From assembly GCF_040676775.1 (NCBI RefSeq), contig NZ_JBFAPP010000028.1:1-64000 (forward strand): a stretch of DNA of 64,000 nucleotides, read 5' to 3'. Of this stretch, positions 1-7,925 are shown piece after piece. A program made the translations under genes and the position numbers. The DNA comes from Micromonospora_G sp040676775. GTDB taxonomy: Bacteria; Actinomycetota; Actinomycetes; Mycobacteriales; Micromonosporaceae. The notes beneath the pieces are model-generated. The model did not search any database. It had not been told where the DNA came from and was given only the letters and a program-made list of their open reading frames with translations. The number at the start of each line of letters is the position of its first letter. Positions within the stretch are counted from its first letter, which is position 1.

Positions 1-649
1 CACCCGCATGCACGTACGCGTCGACCTCACCACTGATCACCGCCGCGATCTTCGCACCCGCCGACCCCATCGGCACCAACTCCGCACCCACCTCGTCCGC
101 CAACTCGGTCAGGAACGCAGGCGGCCGACTACGACTCGCCGCCAGCCGGATCGTCTGCCCGCCCGGCGCGGTCGCGGACAGCAGCGTCATCGGGGGGTAC
201 GCCGGCGGATGGTCCGTACCCAGCACCCGGTGCTGGGCCGGCAACGCCACCGCCCCGCCGACCAGCCCGTGCTCGGTCGTCGCGGTACGCGCCCAGAGCG
301 CCACGTGCACCGCCCAGTCGGACCGGCCCTCCTCGGAGAACTCCCGCGTCCCGTCCAGCGGATCGATGATCCACACCCGGTCGGCGGTGATCCTCGGCGG
401 AGCCGCCGGACCCAGGTCGGCCGACCAGGCCCGCCGTGCCCCGTCGTCCTCTTCGGAGAGCACCGCGTCCGCCGGCCGCCAACGGGCCAGTTCCGTACGC
501 AGCAGATCGTGCGAAACCTTGTCCCCGGCCGCCTTGAGCGCTGCCGGATCCGCATGACCGACCTCGGTCCGCAACTCCATCAGCGCATCCCCGGCCCGGG
601 CCGCCAGCCAACGGGCGAAGGCACTGTCGATCACCGGCGGCGTGGCCAT
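1..649 (-). CDS. cysQ: 3'(2'),5'-bisphosphate nucleotidase / inositol monophosphatase family, 3' end cut by window edge
   Basis: This is the N-terminal 216 codons of an inositol-monophosphatase-fold enzyme. CysQ members remove the 3' phosphate from PAP/PAPS and so protect sulfate assimilation; related members hydrolyse inositol or histidinol phosphate. The frame starts at an ATG (647-649) and is open to the window edge. Two family metal-binding motifs are visible: the acidic stretch SEEDD near residue 70 and DPLDGTREFSE near residue 105, the latter matching the DPxDGT signature. The C-terminal WD-type motif lies outside the window. The gene is 123 nt downstream of pth on the same strand and may be the tail of that operon. 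The CysQ assignment rests on the TREFSE variant; another IMPase subfamily is possible. Confidence 0.8.
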   Translation of the reverse strand, partial: MATPPVIDSAFARWLAARAGDALMELRTEVGHADPAALKAAGDKVSHDLLRTELARWRPADAVLSEEDDGARRAWSADLGPAAPPRITADRVWIIDPLDGTREFSEEGRSDWAVHVALWARTATTEHGLVGGAVALPAQHRVLGTDHPPAYPPMTLLSATAPGGQTIRLAASRSRPPAFLTELADEVGAELVPMGSAGAKIAAVISGEVDAYVHAG

Positions 650-772
650 CAGCGGACTCCCGGGGTCAGGGCAGCCACGGCCACCACAACACGCACGATC
701 ACTGACCGCCTCCTCGCTGACGGAACCCGCCTCCCCACCCTCTGCGGCACACTACCGCCGACCGTCCGGTGG

Positions 773-1363
773 TCAGGCGCTGTGGTACGCGTTTTGCGTC
801 CACTCCACTCCCCGGAGGATCACCGACTCCACCACATCGGCCGCCCGGTCGACCAGAAAGTCCAGTTCTTTGCGCTCAGCCGGGGAGAAGTCCGACAGCA
901 CGTAGTCCGCCGGGTCCTGCCGCCCCGGCGGTCGCCCGACACCCACCCGGACCCGTACGTAATCCTTCGTCGCCAGCGACTTCGACATCGACCGCAGCCC
1001 GTTGTGACCGCCCTCGCCGCCACCGACCTTCACCCGGATCTGCCCGTACGGGATGTCCAGCTCGTCGTGCACCGCGATCACCTGCGCCGCCGGCACCTTG
1101 TAGAACTGCGCCAGCGCCACCACCGGGCCACCAGAAAGATTCATGTACGTCAGCGGCTTCGCCAGCACGAGCTTCGGACCGCCGAAGCCCAGCCGCCCCT
1201 CGGCGACCTCGGCGACGGCCCGCTTGTGCCGACCGAACTTCGCCCCGATCCGGGACCCGAGCAGGTCGGCGACCATGAAACCGACGTTGTGCCGGTTGCC
1301 CGCGTACTCCCGGCCGGGGTTGCCCAGCCCGGCGACCAGCCACGGCTCCGCCTCGTCCGCCAC
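773..1363 (-). CDS. pth: Peptidyl-tRNA hydrolase
   Basis: Cytosolic enzyme that releases tRNA from peptidyl-tRNA dropped by stalled ribosomes by cleaving the ester bond. The 196-residue length is normal for bacterial Pth. Visible family motifs are GLGNPGREY near the N-terminus, the catalytic-histidine segment NRHNVGF, the substrate-binding segment NLSGG, HDELD, and GGHNGLRS. The C-terminal part carries GVGRPPGR and YVLSDF, also typical. It lies 77 nt downstream of rplY, but a strong hairpin sits in that gap, so co-transcription may be partial. The prs-rplY-pth order is conserved in many actinobacteria. Confidence 0.97.
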   Translation of the reverse strand: MADEAEPWLVAGLGNPGREYAGNRHNVGFMVADLLGSRIGAKFGRHKRAVAEVAEGRLGFGGPKLVLAKPLTYMNLSGGPVVALAQFYKVPAAQVIAVHDELDIPYGQIRVKVGGGEGGHNGLRSMSKSLATKDYVRVRVGVGRPPGRQDPADYVLSDFSPAERKELDFLVDRAADVVESVILRGVEWTQNAYHSA

Positions 1364-1394
1364 ACCCGTCTCCCCTGCGTGTCAGCAGTACGGA

Positions 1395-1427
1395 ACAGGC
1401 GCCCCCGACCTCGTCGGGGGCGCCTGT
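1395..1427 (-). terminator. Intrinsic terminator-like hairpin between rplY and pth
   Basis: A perfect 15-bp inverted repeat (1395-1409 and 1413-1427) is separated by a 3-nt loop and lies 14 nt past the rplY stop codon. No U-tract follows, which is common for actinomycete terminators. It could attenuate rplY read-through into pth or act as an RNA-stabilising structure. Confidence 0.75.
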
Positions 1428-1440
1428 GTCACGACATCGA

Positions 1441-2124
1441 TCAGGCTTGGGCCGGAGCCTCGGCCTCGTTCGCCTCGGCGGTCTCGCCCTCGGCGGCTTC
1501 CTCGCCCTCGGCAGCCTCGGCCTCCTCGGCCGGCGCCTCCTCGACAACCCCGGCACCCTCGGCCTCGAGCTGCTCGGCGGTCGGCGCACCCGTGATCACC
1601 ACGAGCACCGACTCCGGGTCCGCCACCAGCTCGACGCCCTCCGGCAGCTTCACGTCAGCGGCGGTGACCTGCGAACCGGCGCCCAGGCCCTCGATCGAAA
1701 CCTCGAGGTGGTCCGGCAGCCGGGTCGCGTCGGCGCTCACCGACAGCGTGTCGTGCTCGTGCATGATCAGGGTGTCGCGGGCCGCCTCACCGACGAGCTG
1801 CACCGGGATGTCGACGGTGACCTTCTCGCCCCGGCGGACCAGGAGCAGGTCGATGTGCTCGAACGTGTCCTTGATCGGGTCACGCTGGATCGCCTTCGGC
1901 AGGGCGAGCGCCTGGGTACCGTCGCTCACGTCGATGGCGAAGAGCTGGTTCGCGCCGCCACGGCGGATGGCCGCGGCGAACTCACGCGCGGGAAGCGCGA
2001 TGTGCTTGGGGGCCTCACCGTGGCCATACAGCACGGCTGGCACCTTGCCTGCCCGACGGGTACGACGGGCACCACCCTTGCCGAACTCGGTACGGGGCTC
2101 GGCGCTGATCTTTACCTCGGACAC
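1441..2124 (-). CDS. rplY: 50S ribosomal protein L25/Ctc, long form
   Basis: Binds 5S rRNA in the central protuberance of the large ribosomal subunit. The 227 residues include the N-terminal L25 beta-barrel (about 1-95, beginning MSEVKISAEPRTEFGKGGAR) and the TL5/Ctc C-terminal domain (about 100-190). The last 40 residues are a strongly acidic Ala/Glu tail, usual in actinobacterial Ctc proteins. It is followed by a strong hairpin and then pth. A 267-nt gap separates it from prs upstream, so it probably has its own promoter as well as read-through from glmU-prs. Confidence 0.95.
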   Translation of the reverse strand: MSEVKISAEPRTEFGKGGARRTRRAGKVPAVLYGHGEAPKHIALPAREFAAAIRRGGANQLFAIDVSDGTQALALPKAIQRDPIKDTFEHIDLLLVRRGEKVTVDIPVQLVGEAARDTLIMHEHDTLSVSADATRLPDHLEVSIEGLGAGSQVTAADVKLPEGVELVADPESVLVVITGAPTAEQLEAEGAGVVEEAPAEEAEAAEGEEAAEGETAEANEAEAPAQA

Positions 2125-2300
2125 GGGGAAACTCCTGATATCGTCGCTACGGCGGAACGTCGGCTGGCGGTGCTGGGGCGAGGGGCTCGCTGGGGCTCTT
2201 GCGTGCAGAGCACTGCCCGGAGCACCGCGTCGATGACGGAACCTCCGTGCGGCGCTTCTGTCAGCGGCCCGCTGGGCACCCTCGCCGTGGCAACCGCACT

Positions 2301-2329
2301 ATCCTACCCGAGGCCGAGCAAAGCATTCA
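2301..2329 (-). promoter_or_regulatory. Candidate promoter for rplY-pth
   Basis: Read on the minus strand, a TAGGAT -10-like hexamer (2301-2306) sits 17 nt from a weak TGAATG -35-like hexamer (2324-2329) in the 267-nt gap upstream of rplY. The -10 and the spacing are plausible for the housekeeping sigma factor, the -35 is poor, and the leader would be long at about 170 nt. This is a sequence-pattern call only. Confidence 0.3.
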
Positions 2330-2391
2330 GGCGGTACCCCGGGTAACCGCGCCGACGCCACTGAGGGACCCCGGCGCGGGCCAGATCCGGC

Positions 2392-3372
2392 CTAGCTCAG
2401 ACCACCGAAGAGCGTGGTCACCGAGCCGTCGTCGAACACCTCGCGGATCGCCCGAGCCAACAGCGGCGCGATCGACAATACGGTGATTTTGTCCAACTGC
2501 TTCTCCGCCGGCAACGGCAGCGTGTTGGTGACGATCACCTCGCTGATCCGGCTGTTCTTCAACCTTTCGGTCGCCGGATCCGACAGCAGCGCGTGGGTCG
2601 AGGCGACGATCACGTCCGAGGCACCCGAGTCGTAGAGGATGTCCGCCGCCTTGCGGATCGTGCCACCGGTGTCGATCATGTCGTCCACGATCAGGCAGAC
2701 CCGGTCCTCCACGTCACCGACAACCCGGTTCGCCACCACCTGGTTCGGCTTGAGCGGATCACGGGTCTTGTGGATGAACGCCAGCGGGCAACCGCCGAGC
2801 CGGTCCGTCCACCGCTCCGCCACCCGTACCCGACCGGAGTCCGGCGCGACCACCGTCATCGGCCGCCCCGCGTACTGGCGCTCGACGTACTCGGCCAGGA
2901 TGTCCATCGCGAACAGGTGATCCACCGGCCCGTCGAAGAAACCCTGGATCTGTGCCGTGTGCAGGTCGACGGTGAGAATCCGGTTCGCACCCGCGGTCTT
3001 GAGCAGGTCCGCCACCAGCCGGGCCGAGATCGGCTCCCGCCCCCGGTGCTTCTTGTCCTGCCGCGCGTACGGGTAGAACGGCAGGACCACGGTGATCCGC
3101 TTGGCCGAACCGCGCTTCAGCGCGTCGACCATGATCAACGTCTCCATCACCCAACGGTTCACCCCGTGCGTGACGGACTGGACCACGAAGGCGTCCGAAC
3201 CACGTACCGATTCCTTGAACCGTACGAAAATCTCGCCGTTGGCGAACTCGTACGAATCGGAGGGCGTGGGCGCCACTCCGAGTACCTCGCCGATCTCCTT
3301 CGCCAACTCCGGGAAGCCCCGCCCGGAGAAGAGCATCAGGCTCTTGCGGTTTTCGGCGACGATGCTGCCCAT
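2392..3372 (-). CDS. prs: Ribose-phosphate pyrophosphokinase (PRPP synthetase)
   Basis: Makes phosphoribosyl pyrophosphate from ribose 5-phosphate and ATP for nucleotide, histidine, tryptophan and NAD synthesis. It has 326 residues, the usual class I length, when started at the ATG encoding MGSIVAENRKSL. The open frame extends further upstream, but those codons overlap the glmU terminus and look non-native. Visible motifs are FANGEIFVRF, PYARQDKKHRGREPIS (ATP loop), VDLHTAQIQGFF, VVAPDSGRVRVAERW, and the PRPP-binding loop VDDMIDTGGTI near residue 228. It lies 49 nt downstream of glmU, an adjacency conserved across Gram-positive bacteria. Confidence 0.97.
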   Translation of the reverse strand: MGSIVAENRKSLMLFSGRGFPELAKEIGEVLGVAPTPSDSYEFANGEIFVRFKESVRGSDAFVVQSVTHGVNRWVMETLIMVDALKRGSAKRITVVLPFYPYARQDKKHRGREPISARLVADLLKTAGANRILTVDLHTAQIQGFFDGPVDHLFAMDILAEYVERQYAGRPMTVVAPDSGRVRVAERWTDRLGGCPLAFIHKTRDPLKPNQVVANRVVGDVEDRVCLIVDDMIDTGGTIRKAADILYDSGASDVIVASTHALLSDPATERLKNSRISEVIVTNTLPLPAEKQLDKITVLSIAPLLARAIREVFDDGSVTTLFGGLS

Positions 3373-3421
3373 CGGCTCGTCTGCTCCCGTTGGTCGGTGG
3401 TTCCTGGCGGTGGACCAGGGA

Positions 3422-4960
3422 CTATTCGGTTGCAGTATCTCCCTTGGCCGGGCTGACGCCACCCGCATCGGCCGCCGCGTGGATTGCCTCACCCTGGCTT
3501 GCGCCGCCGGCCCCCGAAGGTCCACGTTCCGCCGCCGCGGCCTGCGCACGTTCCGCCGCCTCCGCCGACCGGGTACCGGCCCGCCGACGGGCCACCCAAC
3601 CCTCGATGTTGCGCTGCCGACCCCGGGCCACCCCCAGCGCGCCGGGCGGCACGTCGGAGTCGATCGCGCTGCCGGCCGCCACGTACGCGCCCGCGCCGAC
3701 CTCGACCGGGGCGATCAGGGTCGTGTCGCAGCCGACGAAAGCCGCCTCACCGACCGTGGTGTGGTGCTTGGCCACCCCGTCGTAGTTCACGAAGATCGTC
3801 GCCGCGCCGATGTTGGCCCGGGCACCGATGGTGGCGTCACCCACGTACGTCAGGTGCGGCACCTTGGCGCCGACACCGACCTCGGAGTTCTTCACCTCTA
3901 CGAACGTACCCACCTTCGCCTGTTCGGCAAGCCGGGCGGCCGGCCGCAGATAGGCGTACGGTCCGACGCTCGCCCGGTCACCGATCACCGCGCTGACCGC
4001 GTGGCTGCGCAGCACCGTCGCATCGGCACCGACGCTCGTGTCGATCAGGGTCACGTCCGGGCCGACAACCGCACCGGCACCGACCGTGGTCGCCCCGCGA
4101 AGCTGGGTGTTCTGGTCCACCACCGCGTCCCGGTCGAGCGTCACCGTGACGTCGATCCAGGTGGTGGCGGGGTCGAGCAAGGTCACCCCGGCGCGCATCC
4201 AGCCGGTGTTGACCCGGTCGCGCAGCAACTGCCGCAGCGCGGCAAGCTCGACCCGGTCGTTGCAGCCGAGCGTCTCGCTCGCGTCCGCGGCGACGTGTAC
4301 GACCACCGGCTCGCCGGTCGCGGCGAACAGGCCGAAGACGTCGGTGAGGTATTCCTCGCCCTGGTCGTTGTCGGTGGACAGCTTGCCCAGCGTGTCCCGC
4401 AGCCGGGCCGCGTCGAAGGCGTAGATGCCGGCGTTGATCTCCCGGATGGCGCGCTGCGCGGCGGTCGCGTCGCGCTCCTCGACGATCTGCTCCAGCCGCC
4501 CGGCCTCGTCCCGGACGATCCGGCCCAGGCCGGTCGGGTCGGGCACCTCGGCGGCGAGCACGGTTGCCGCGGCGCCGGCCGTCTCGTGCGCCTCGACCAG
4601 CGCGGCGACGGTCTCGGGCCGGAGCAGCGGCGCGTCGCCGTTGATCACGATCACCGTGCCGGCCCGGTCGGGGGCGGCGTCGAGGGCGATCCGGACGGCG
4701 TGTCCGGTGCCGCGCTGCTCGGCCTGGAGGACCGCGTTGGCGTCGGGGGCAACCTCGGCAAGATGCCCGGTGACCTGGTCGGCGCCGTGCCCGACCACGA
4801 CCAGGGTGTGGTCCGGGGCCAGCGGGGCGGCGGCGGCCAGCACATGACCGACCAACGTACGGCCGAGCAGTGGGTGTAACACCTTGGGCAGTGCCGACTT
4901 CATCCGCTTGCCCTCGCCCGCGGCGAGGACGACTACGGTGCGGACGCGGGGCTGGGACAC
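3422..4960 (-). CDS. glmU: Bifunctional GlmU: N-acetylglucosamine-1-P uridyltransferase / glucosamine-1-P acetyltransferase
   Basis: Catalyses the last two steps to UDP-N-acetylglucosamine, the precursor of peptidoglycan and other cell-envelope glycans. The N-terminal nucleotidyltransferase domain (about 1-240) opens with VVVLAAGEGKRMKSALPKVL. The C-terminal half (about 265-460) is a left-handed beta-helix of hexapeptide repeats, with VEVKNSEVG, HLTYVGDATIG and NYDGVAKHHTTVG lining the acetyltransferase site. A low-complexity Ala/Glu/Gly tail of about 50 residues is typical of actinobacteria. I prefer the GTG start at 4960 because GGGAG sits just upstream and the fold begins at once; an in-frame ATG lies at 5002. 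It leads the glmU-prs pair, with tRNA-Gln 109 nt upstream. Confidence 0.96.
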   Translation of the reverse strand: MSQPRVRTVVVLAAGEGKRMKSALPKVLHPLLGRTLVGHVLAAAAPLAPDHTLVVVGHGADQVTGHLAEVAPDANAVLQAEQRGTGHAVRIALDAAPDRAGTVIVINGDAPLLRPETVAALVEAHETAGAAATVLAAEVPDPTGLGRIVRDEAGRLEQIVEERDATAAQRAIREINAGIYAFDAARLRDTLGKLSTDNDQGEEYLTDVFGLFAATGEPVVVHVAADASETLGCNDRVELAALRQLLRDRVNTGWMRAGVTLLDPATTWIDVTVTLDRDAVVDQNTQLRGATTVGAGAVVGPDVTLIDTSVGADATVLRSHAVSAVIGDRASVGPYAYLRPAARLAEQAKVGTFVEVKNSEVGVGAKVPHLTYVGDATIGARANIGAATIFVNYDGVAKHHTTVGEAAFVGCDTTLIAPVEVGAGAYVAAGSAIDSDVPPGALGVARGRQRNIEGWVARRRAGTRSAEAAERAQAAAAERGPSGAGGASQGEAIHAAADAGGVSPAKGDTATE

Positions 4961-5069
4961 GAGGGAGCTCCCGTCAGAACGGTTGGCAGTCTGCGGCCCC
5001 ATGCTAACCGCGCCACCGGAACCGGTCGCGGGGTTCCCTCGAACCGAACAAAACGGACTAAGGGAACAG

Positions 5070-5141
5070 CTCGGCCGCCAGGGTTCGAACCTGAAATACG
5101 GGTACCAAAGACCCGGGTGTTGCCAATTACACCACGGCCGA
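5070..5141 (-). tRNA. tRNA-Gln, anticodon UUG
   Basis: A 72-nt cloverleaf can be folded by hand. It has a 7-bp acceptor stem (TCGGCCG with CGGCCGA), a D-arm with GTG/CAC pairing around TAATTGGCAA, a 5-bp anticodon stem CGGGT/ACCCG enclosing loop CTTTGGT with TTG at positions 34-36, and a T-arm with loop TTCGAAC. No CCA is encoded after the G discriminator. It sits between the HTH protein gene (stop 14 nt upstream) and glmU on the same strand. Confidence 0.95.
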
Positions 5142-5154
5142 AGGAAGAGCAGTG

Positions 5155-6024
5155 TCAGCGTAGCGCCTCGGCCGAGCCCTCACCGAATCGCTTTAGCGCC
5201 TCACCGGCCAGCGCACGGACGACGCCTTCGATCCGCCAGTACAGTTCCCTGCTGCCCGGCACGTCCACGACCAGGCAGCCACGATAGGACTCACCGGTGT
5301 TGTGCCTGTTCGTGACCGCCCGGTGCCGCTTGAGCGTCGGCGTTCGAAATCGGTCGGCGGGCAGGCCCAGCACCTCGATCCACCAGGCCGTCGCCGCCTC
5401 CACGTCCGCGGACTCATGGATGCTCACCCGGTACGTCGGCGCGGCTCGATCGACGCCACACGACTCCAGGAAGCGCAGGAAGAGTGCCAGCAGCCCCGCG
5501 TCGCTGTTGGTGAAGGTCAACCGATCGTTGCGCCGCCACGGTTTCGACTTGCTTCCCTCACACCAGTAGACAGCGGCCCCCACCAACAACAGGTCGCGCT
5601 CGCTCAACGAACCGACCCGGGCGGCCTCGACCGCGTGCATCTCCGCCTGCCGTTCGTCGCGCTCCTGGCGGTGCCGCGCCCAACGCGCGTCGGTCATCAC
5701 CTTCGAATGCGCCCGCTTCCGCCTGGCCCGCTCGGAGTCGACATCGAGCGGCAGGTGCCGGACCCACTGGTAGGCGGTGGACTTGGCGACGCCGAGTTCG
5801 GTGGCGATGTCGGTGACCGACCAGCCGTCCTCCCGCAACCGCACCGCCCGGTCGCGCACCTCGTCCTTGGCGTTCGGCCGCCGGGTCCACTCCGGTGCCG
5901 GGACACCGCGCAGCAGCGCGTACAGCCGGTCTTTGCCGATGCCGAGACGGGCCCGGATCTGGCCCACGGAAAGGCCTTCGACGGTACGCAGCCGCCGGGC
6001 CTCGGTGGCGAGATCGTCGGTCAT
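5155..6024 (-). CDS. Helix-turn-helix protein with LAGLIDADG-like C-terminal domain
   Basis: A 289-residue protein with two predicted HTH units: about residues 18-38 (VGQIRARLGIGKDRLYALL) and about 68-92 (VTDIATELGVAKSTAYQWV), resembling resolvase or transposase-type HTHs. A basic linker rich in Arg/Lys follows. The C-terminal half contains LVGAAVYWCEGSK, then LTFTNSDAGLLALFLRFL, a layout like single-motif LAGLIDADG homing-endonuclease folds, with the acidic residue of the motif retained as Glu. A close analogue of this plan is WhiA, where a LAGLIDADG fold joined to HTH became a transcription factor. Its stop lies 13 nt before the tRNA-Gln 5' end, so the two may share a transcript. The fold call is by eye. 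Function as regulator versus endonuclease is unresolved. Confidence 0.7.
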   Translation of the reverse strand: MTDDLATEARRLRTVEGLSVGQIRARLGIGKDRLYALLRGVPAPEWTRRPNAKDEVRDRAVRLREDGWSVTDIATELGVAKSTAYQWVRHLPLDVDSERARRKRAHSKVMTDARWARHRQERDERQAEMHAVEAARVGSLSERDLLLVGAAVYWCEGSKSKPWRRNDRLTFTNSDAGLLALFLRFLESCGVDRAAPTYRVSIHESADVEAATAWWIEVLGLPADRFRTPTLKRHRAVTNRHNTGESYRGCLVVDVPGSRELYWRIEGVVRALAGEALKRFGEGSAEALR

Positions 6025-6102
6025 GAACAGCAGATTAGTACGCGCGTACGACAGGTTTCGTCAAGAGCTCGTAGGGAACTGCCAGGAACGCACCCATGGC
6101 GA

Positions 6103-6145
6103 GTTACGGTGCCGTAGGTTACGGTGACGTAGGCGTAAGTTACCG
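6103..6145. promoter_or_regulatory. Tandem palindromic operator upstream of the desaturase gene
   Basis: Two 15-bp direct repeats differing at one base, GTTACGGTGCCGTAG (6103-6117) and GTTACGGTGACGTAG (6118-6132), are followed by a related GTAAGTTACC segment. The first repeat contains the perfect palindrome TACGGtgCCGTA and the second TACGgtgaCGTA. The array is 33-75 nt before the desaturase ATG and 79 nt from the divergent HTH gene. This fits a two-dimer TetR-type operator, probably for the TetR gene just downstream of the desaturase. Confidence 0.6.
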
Positions 6146-6177
6146 ATCTCGTCCCCGTCTCCGCCCAGCGAGGTGCC

Positions 6178-7149
6178 ATGTCGACCACCCTGACCGGACC
6201 GCCCACGGAAACCACCGAAAAGGGCCCGAAGCCGCTCACCGAAGGTAAGCAGCAGACGGGCATCCTGATCGCCCTCTGGTCCTTTGTCATCGTGCCGTTC
6301 ATCGCCCTGATCGCCGCCGTTCCGGTGGCCTGGGGCGGCTGGCTGACCTGGACCGACGTCGCGATCGCCGCGGTCTGGTACGTGGTCGCCGGGATCGGGA
6401 TCACGGTCGGCTTCCACCGCTACTTCACCCACGGCTCGTTCAAGGCCAAGCGTTGGCTGCGGGTCACCCTGGCGGTCGCGGGTTCGTTCGCGGTCCAGGG
6501 CAACATCACCCAGTGGGTGGCCGACCACCGTCGCCACCACGCCTTCTCCGATGTGGAAGGCGACCCGCACTCGCCGTGGCGGTTCGGCGAGAGCGTCTGG
6601 GGTCTGACCAAGGGCCTCTTCTTCGCCCACATGGGCTGGCTGTTCCACCGCGAGTTGTCCAACCGCGCGCGGTTCGCCCCGGACCTGCTGGCAGACAAGG
6701 ACATCAGCCGGGTGGACCGGCTCTTCCCGCTGCTGGTGAGCATCTCGCTGCTCGCGCCGGCCGCCATCGGTGGCCTGGTCACCTGGTCCTGGCAGGGCGC
6801 GCTGACCGCGTTCTTCTGGGCCGGCCTGGTCCGGGTCGGGCTGCTGCACCACGTGACCTGGTCGATCAACTCGGTCTGCCACGTCTACGGCGAGCGCCCG
6901 TTCGAGGTGCGCCAGGGTGACAAGGCGTCGAACTTCTGGCCGCTCGCGATCCTGTCCTTCGGCGAGAGCTGGCACAACCTGCACCACGCCGACCCGACCT
7001 GCGCCCGACACGGGGTGCTGCGCGGCCAGGTGGACATCTCGGCGCGGGTGATCTGGATCTTCGAGAAGGCCGGTGCGGCGTTCGACGTACGGTGGCCGAA
7101 GCCGGAGCGGATTGCGGCGAAACTGGTGAAACCGGCCGCGCCACAGTGA
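6178..7149 (+). CDS. Membrane acyl-CoA delta-9 fatty acid desaturase
   Basis: Introduces a double bond into saturated fatty acyl chains, using a di-iron centre and reduced electron carriers at the cytoplasmic membrane. All three histidine boxes are present: HRYFTH (residues 80-85), HRRHH (117-121) and ESWHNLHH (about 262-269). Hydrophobic segments flank them at about 28-75, 95-105, 185-205 and 215-235. The length of 323 residues matches bacterial stearoyl-CoA-desaturase-like enzymes. The ATG is preceded by GCGAGG. The gene follows a tandem palindromic operator and is followed 52 nt later by a TetR regulator, an arrangement suggesting membrane-fluidity control. Confidence 0.93.
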   Translation: MSTTLTGPPTETTEKGPKPLTEGKQQTGILIALWSFVIVPFIALIAAVPVAWGGWLTWTDVAIAAVWYVVAGIGITVGFHRYFTHGSFKAKRWLRVTLAVAGSFAVQGNITQWVADHRRHHAFSDVEGDPHSPWRFGESVWGLTKGLFFAHMGWLFHRELSNRARFAPDLLADKDISRVDRLFPLLVSISLLAPAAIGGLVTWSWQGALTAFFWAGLVRVGLLHHVTWSINSVCHVYGERPFEVRQGDKASNFWPLAILSFGESWHNLHHADPTCARHGVLRGQVDISARVIWIFEKAGAAFDVRWPKPERIAAKLVKPAAPQ

Positions 7150-7201
7150 CCGCGCCGCGCCGGGCACCGTCCCGGAACCTGCCACCTGGCAGGATGGCCG
7201 G

Positions 7202-7888
7202 GTGACAGAGAGCCCGAGCAGCAGCGGGGGCAGCGGGCGTGGGCGACCACCGGCGGCGCCGACCAAGCCATCTTCCCGGGTACGGATGTCAGCGGCGCAG
7301 CGCCGCGAGCAGCTGATCTCCATCGGGCGGCAGATCTTCGCCGAACGGGGCTTCGACGCCACTTCCATCGAGGAGGTGGCGTCGCGGGCCAAGGTGTCGA
7401 AGCCGGTGGTCTACGAGCACTTCGGTGGCAAGGAAGGCCTCTACGCGGTGGTGGTGGACCGGGAGGTCCGGGCCCTGCTGGACAGGGTGGCCGCCGCGCT
7501 GACCGCCGGGCATCCCCGCGAGTTGCTGGAGCAGGCCGCGCTGGCGCTGCTCAGTTACATCGAGGAGGAGACCAGCGGGTTCCGGGTGCTGGTGCGCGAG
7601 TCGCCGGTGATGTCGGCGACGGGGAACTTCAGCAGCGTGCTCAACGACGTCGCGCACCAGGTGGAGCACATCCTGGGTGCGGAGTTCAAAAGTCGTGGTT
7701 ACGACCCGAAACTGGCCGAGTTGTACGCGCAGGCGCTGGTCGGCATGGTGGCCCTGACCGGTCGCTGGTGGCTGGAGGTACGCAAGCCGCGCAAGGAGAC
7801 GGTGGCGGCGCACCTGGTCAACCTGGCCTGGCACGGGCTTTCGCACCTGGAGGCGAAGCCGACCCTGCTGACCCGCCGGGGGCGTTGA
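7202..7888 (+). CDS. TetR/AcrR-family transcriptional regulator
   Basis: One-component repressor of 228 residues. After a Ser/Gly/Pro-rich lead of about 28 residues, the TetR DNA-binding domain runs over about 30-85 (REQLISIGRQIFAERGFDAT, then IEEVASRAKVSKPVVYEHFG). The remainder is a helical ligand-binding and dimerisation region. It starts at GTG 7202, 52 nt after the desaturase stop and on the same strand, so the two are probably co-transcribed. By context it is likely to sense acyl-CoA or fatty acid and bind the repeats at 6103-6145, similar in logic to other desaturase-linked TetR proteins. The ligand is inference. Confidence 0.9.
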   Translation: MTESPSSSGGSGRGRPPAAPTKPSSRVRMSAAQRREQLISIGRQIFAERGFDATSIEEVASRAKVSKPVVYEHFGGKEGLYAVVVDREVRALLDRVAAALTAGHPRELLEQAALALLSYIEEETSGFRVLVRESPVMSATGNFSSVLNDVAHQVEHILGAEFKSRGYDPKLAELYAQALVGMVALTGRWWLEVRKPRKETVAAHLVNLAWHGLSHLEAKPTLLTRRGR

Positions 7889-7925
7889 ACGTTCTCGTCC
7901 CGGTCGGGGCACGCCGTACTACCGG

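Noticed and set aside
3373..3549. Upstream extension of the prs reading frame.
   Set aside because: It overlaps the glmU terminus and encodes an Arg/Pro-rich stretch. The ATG at 3372 gives the normal 326-residue enzyme.
5070..6177. An integrated genetic element at tRNA-Gln.
   Set aside because: No integrase, excisionase or duplicated tRNA 3' end is visible within the window, so integration at this tRNA is not supported.
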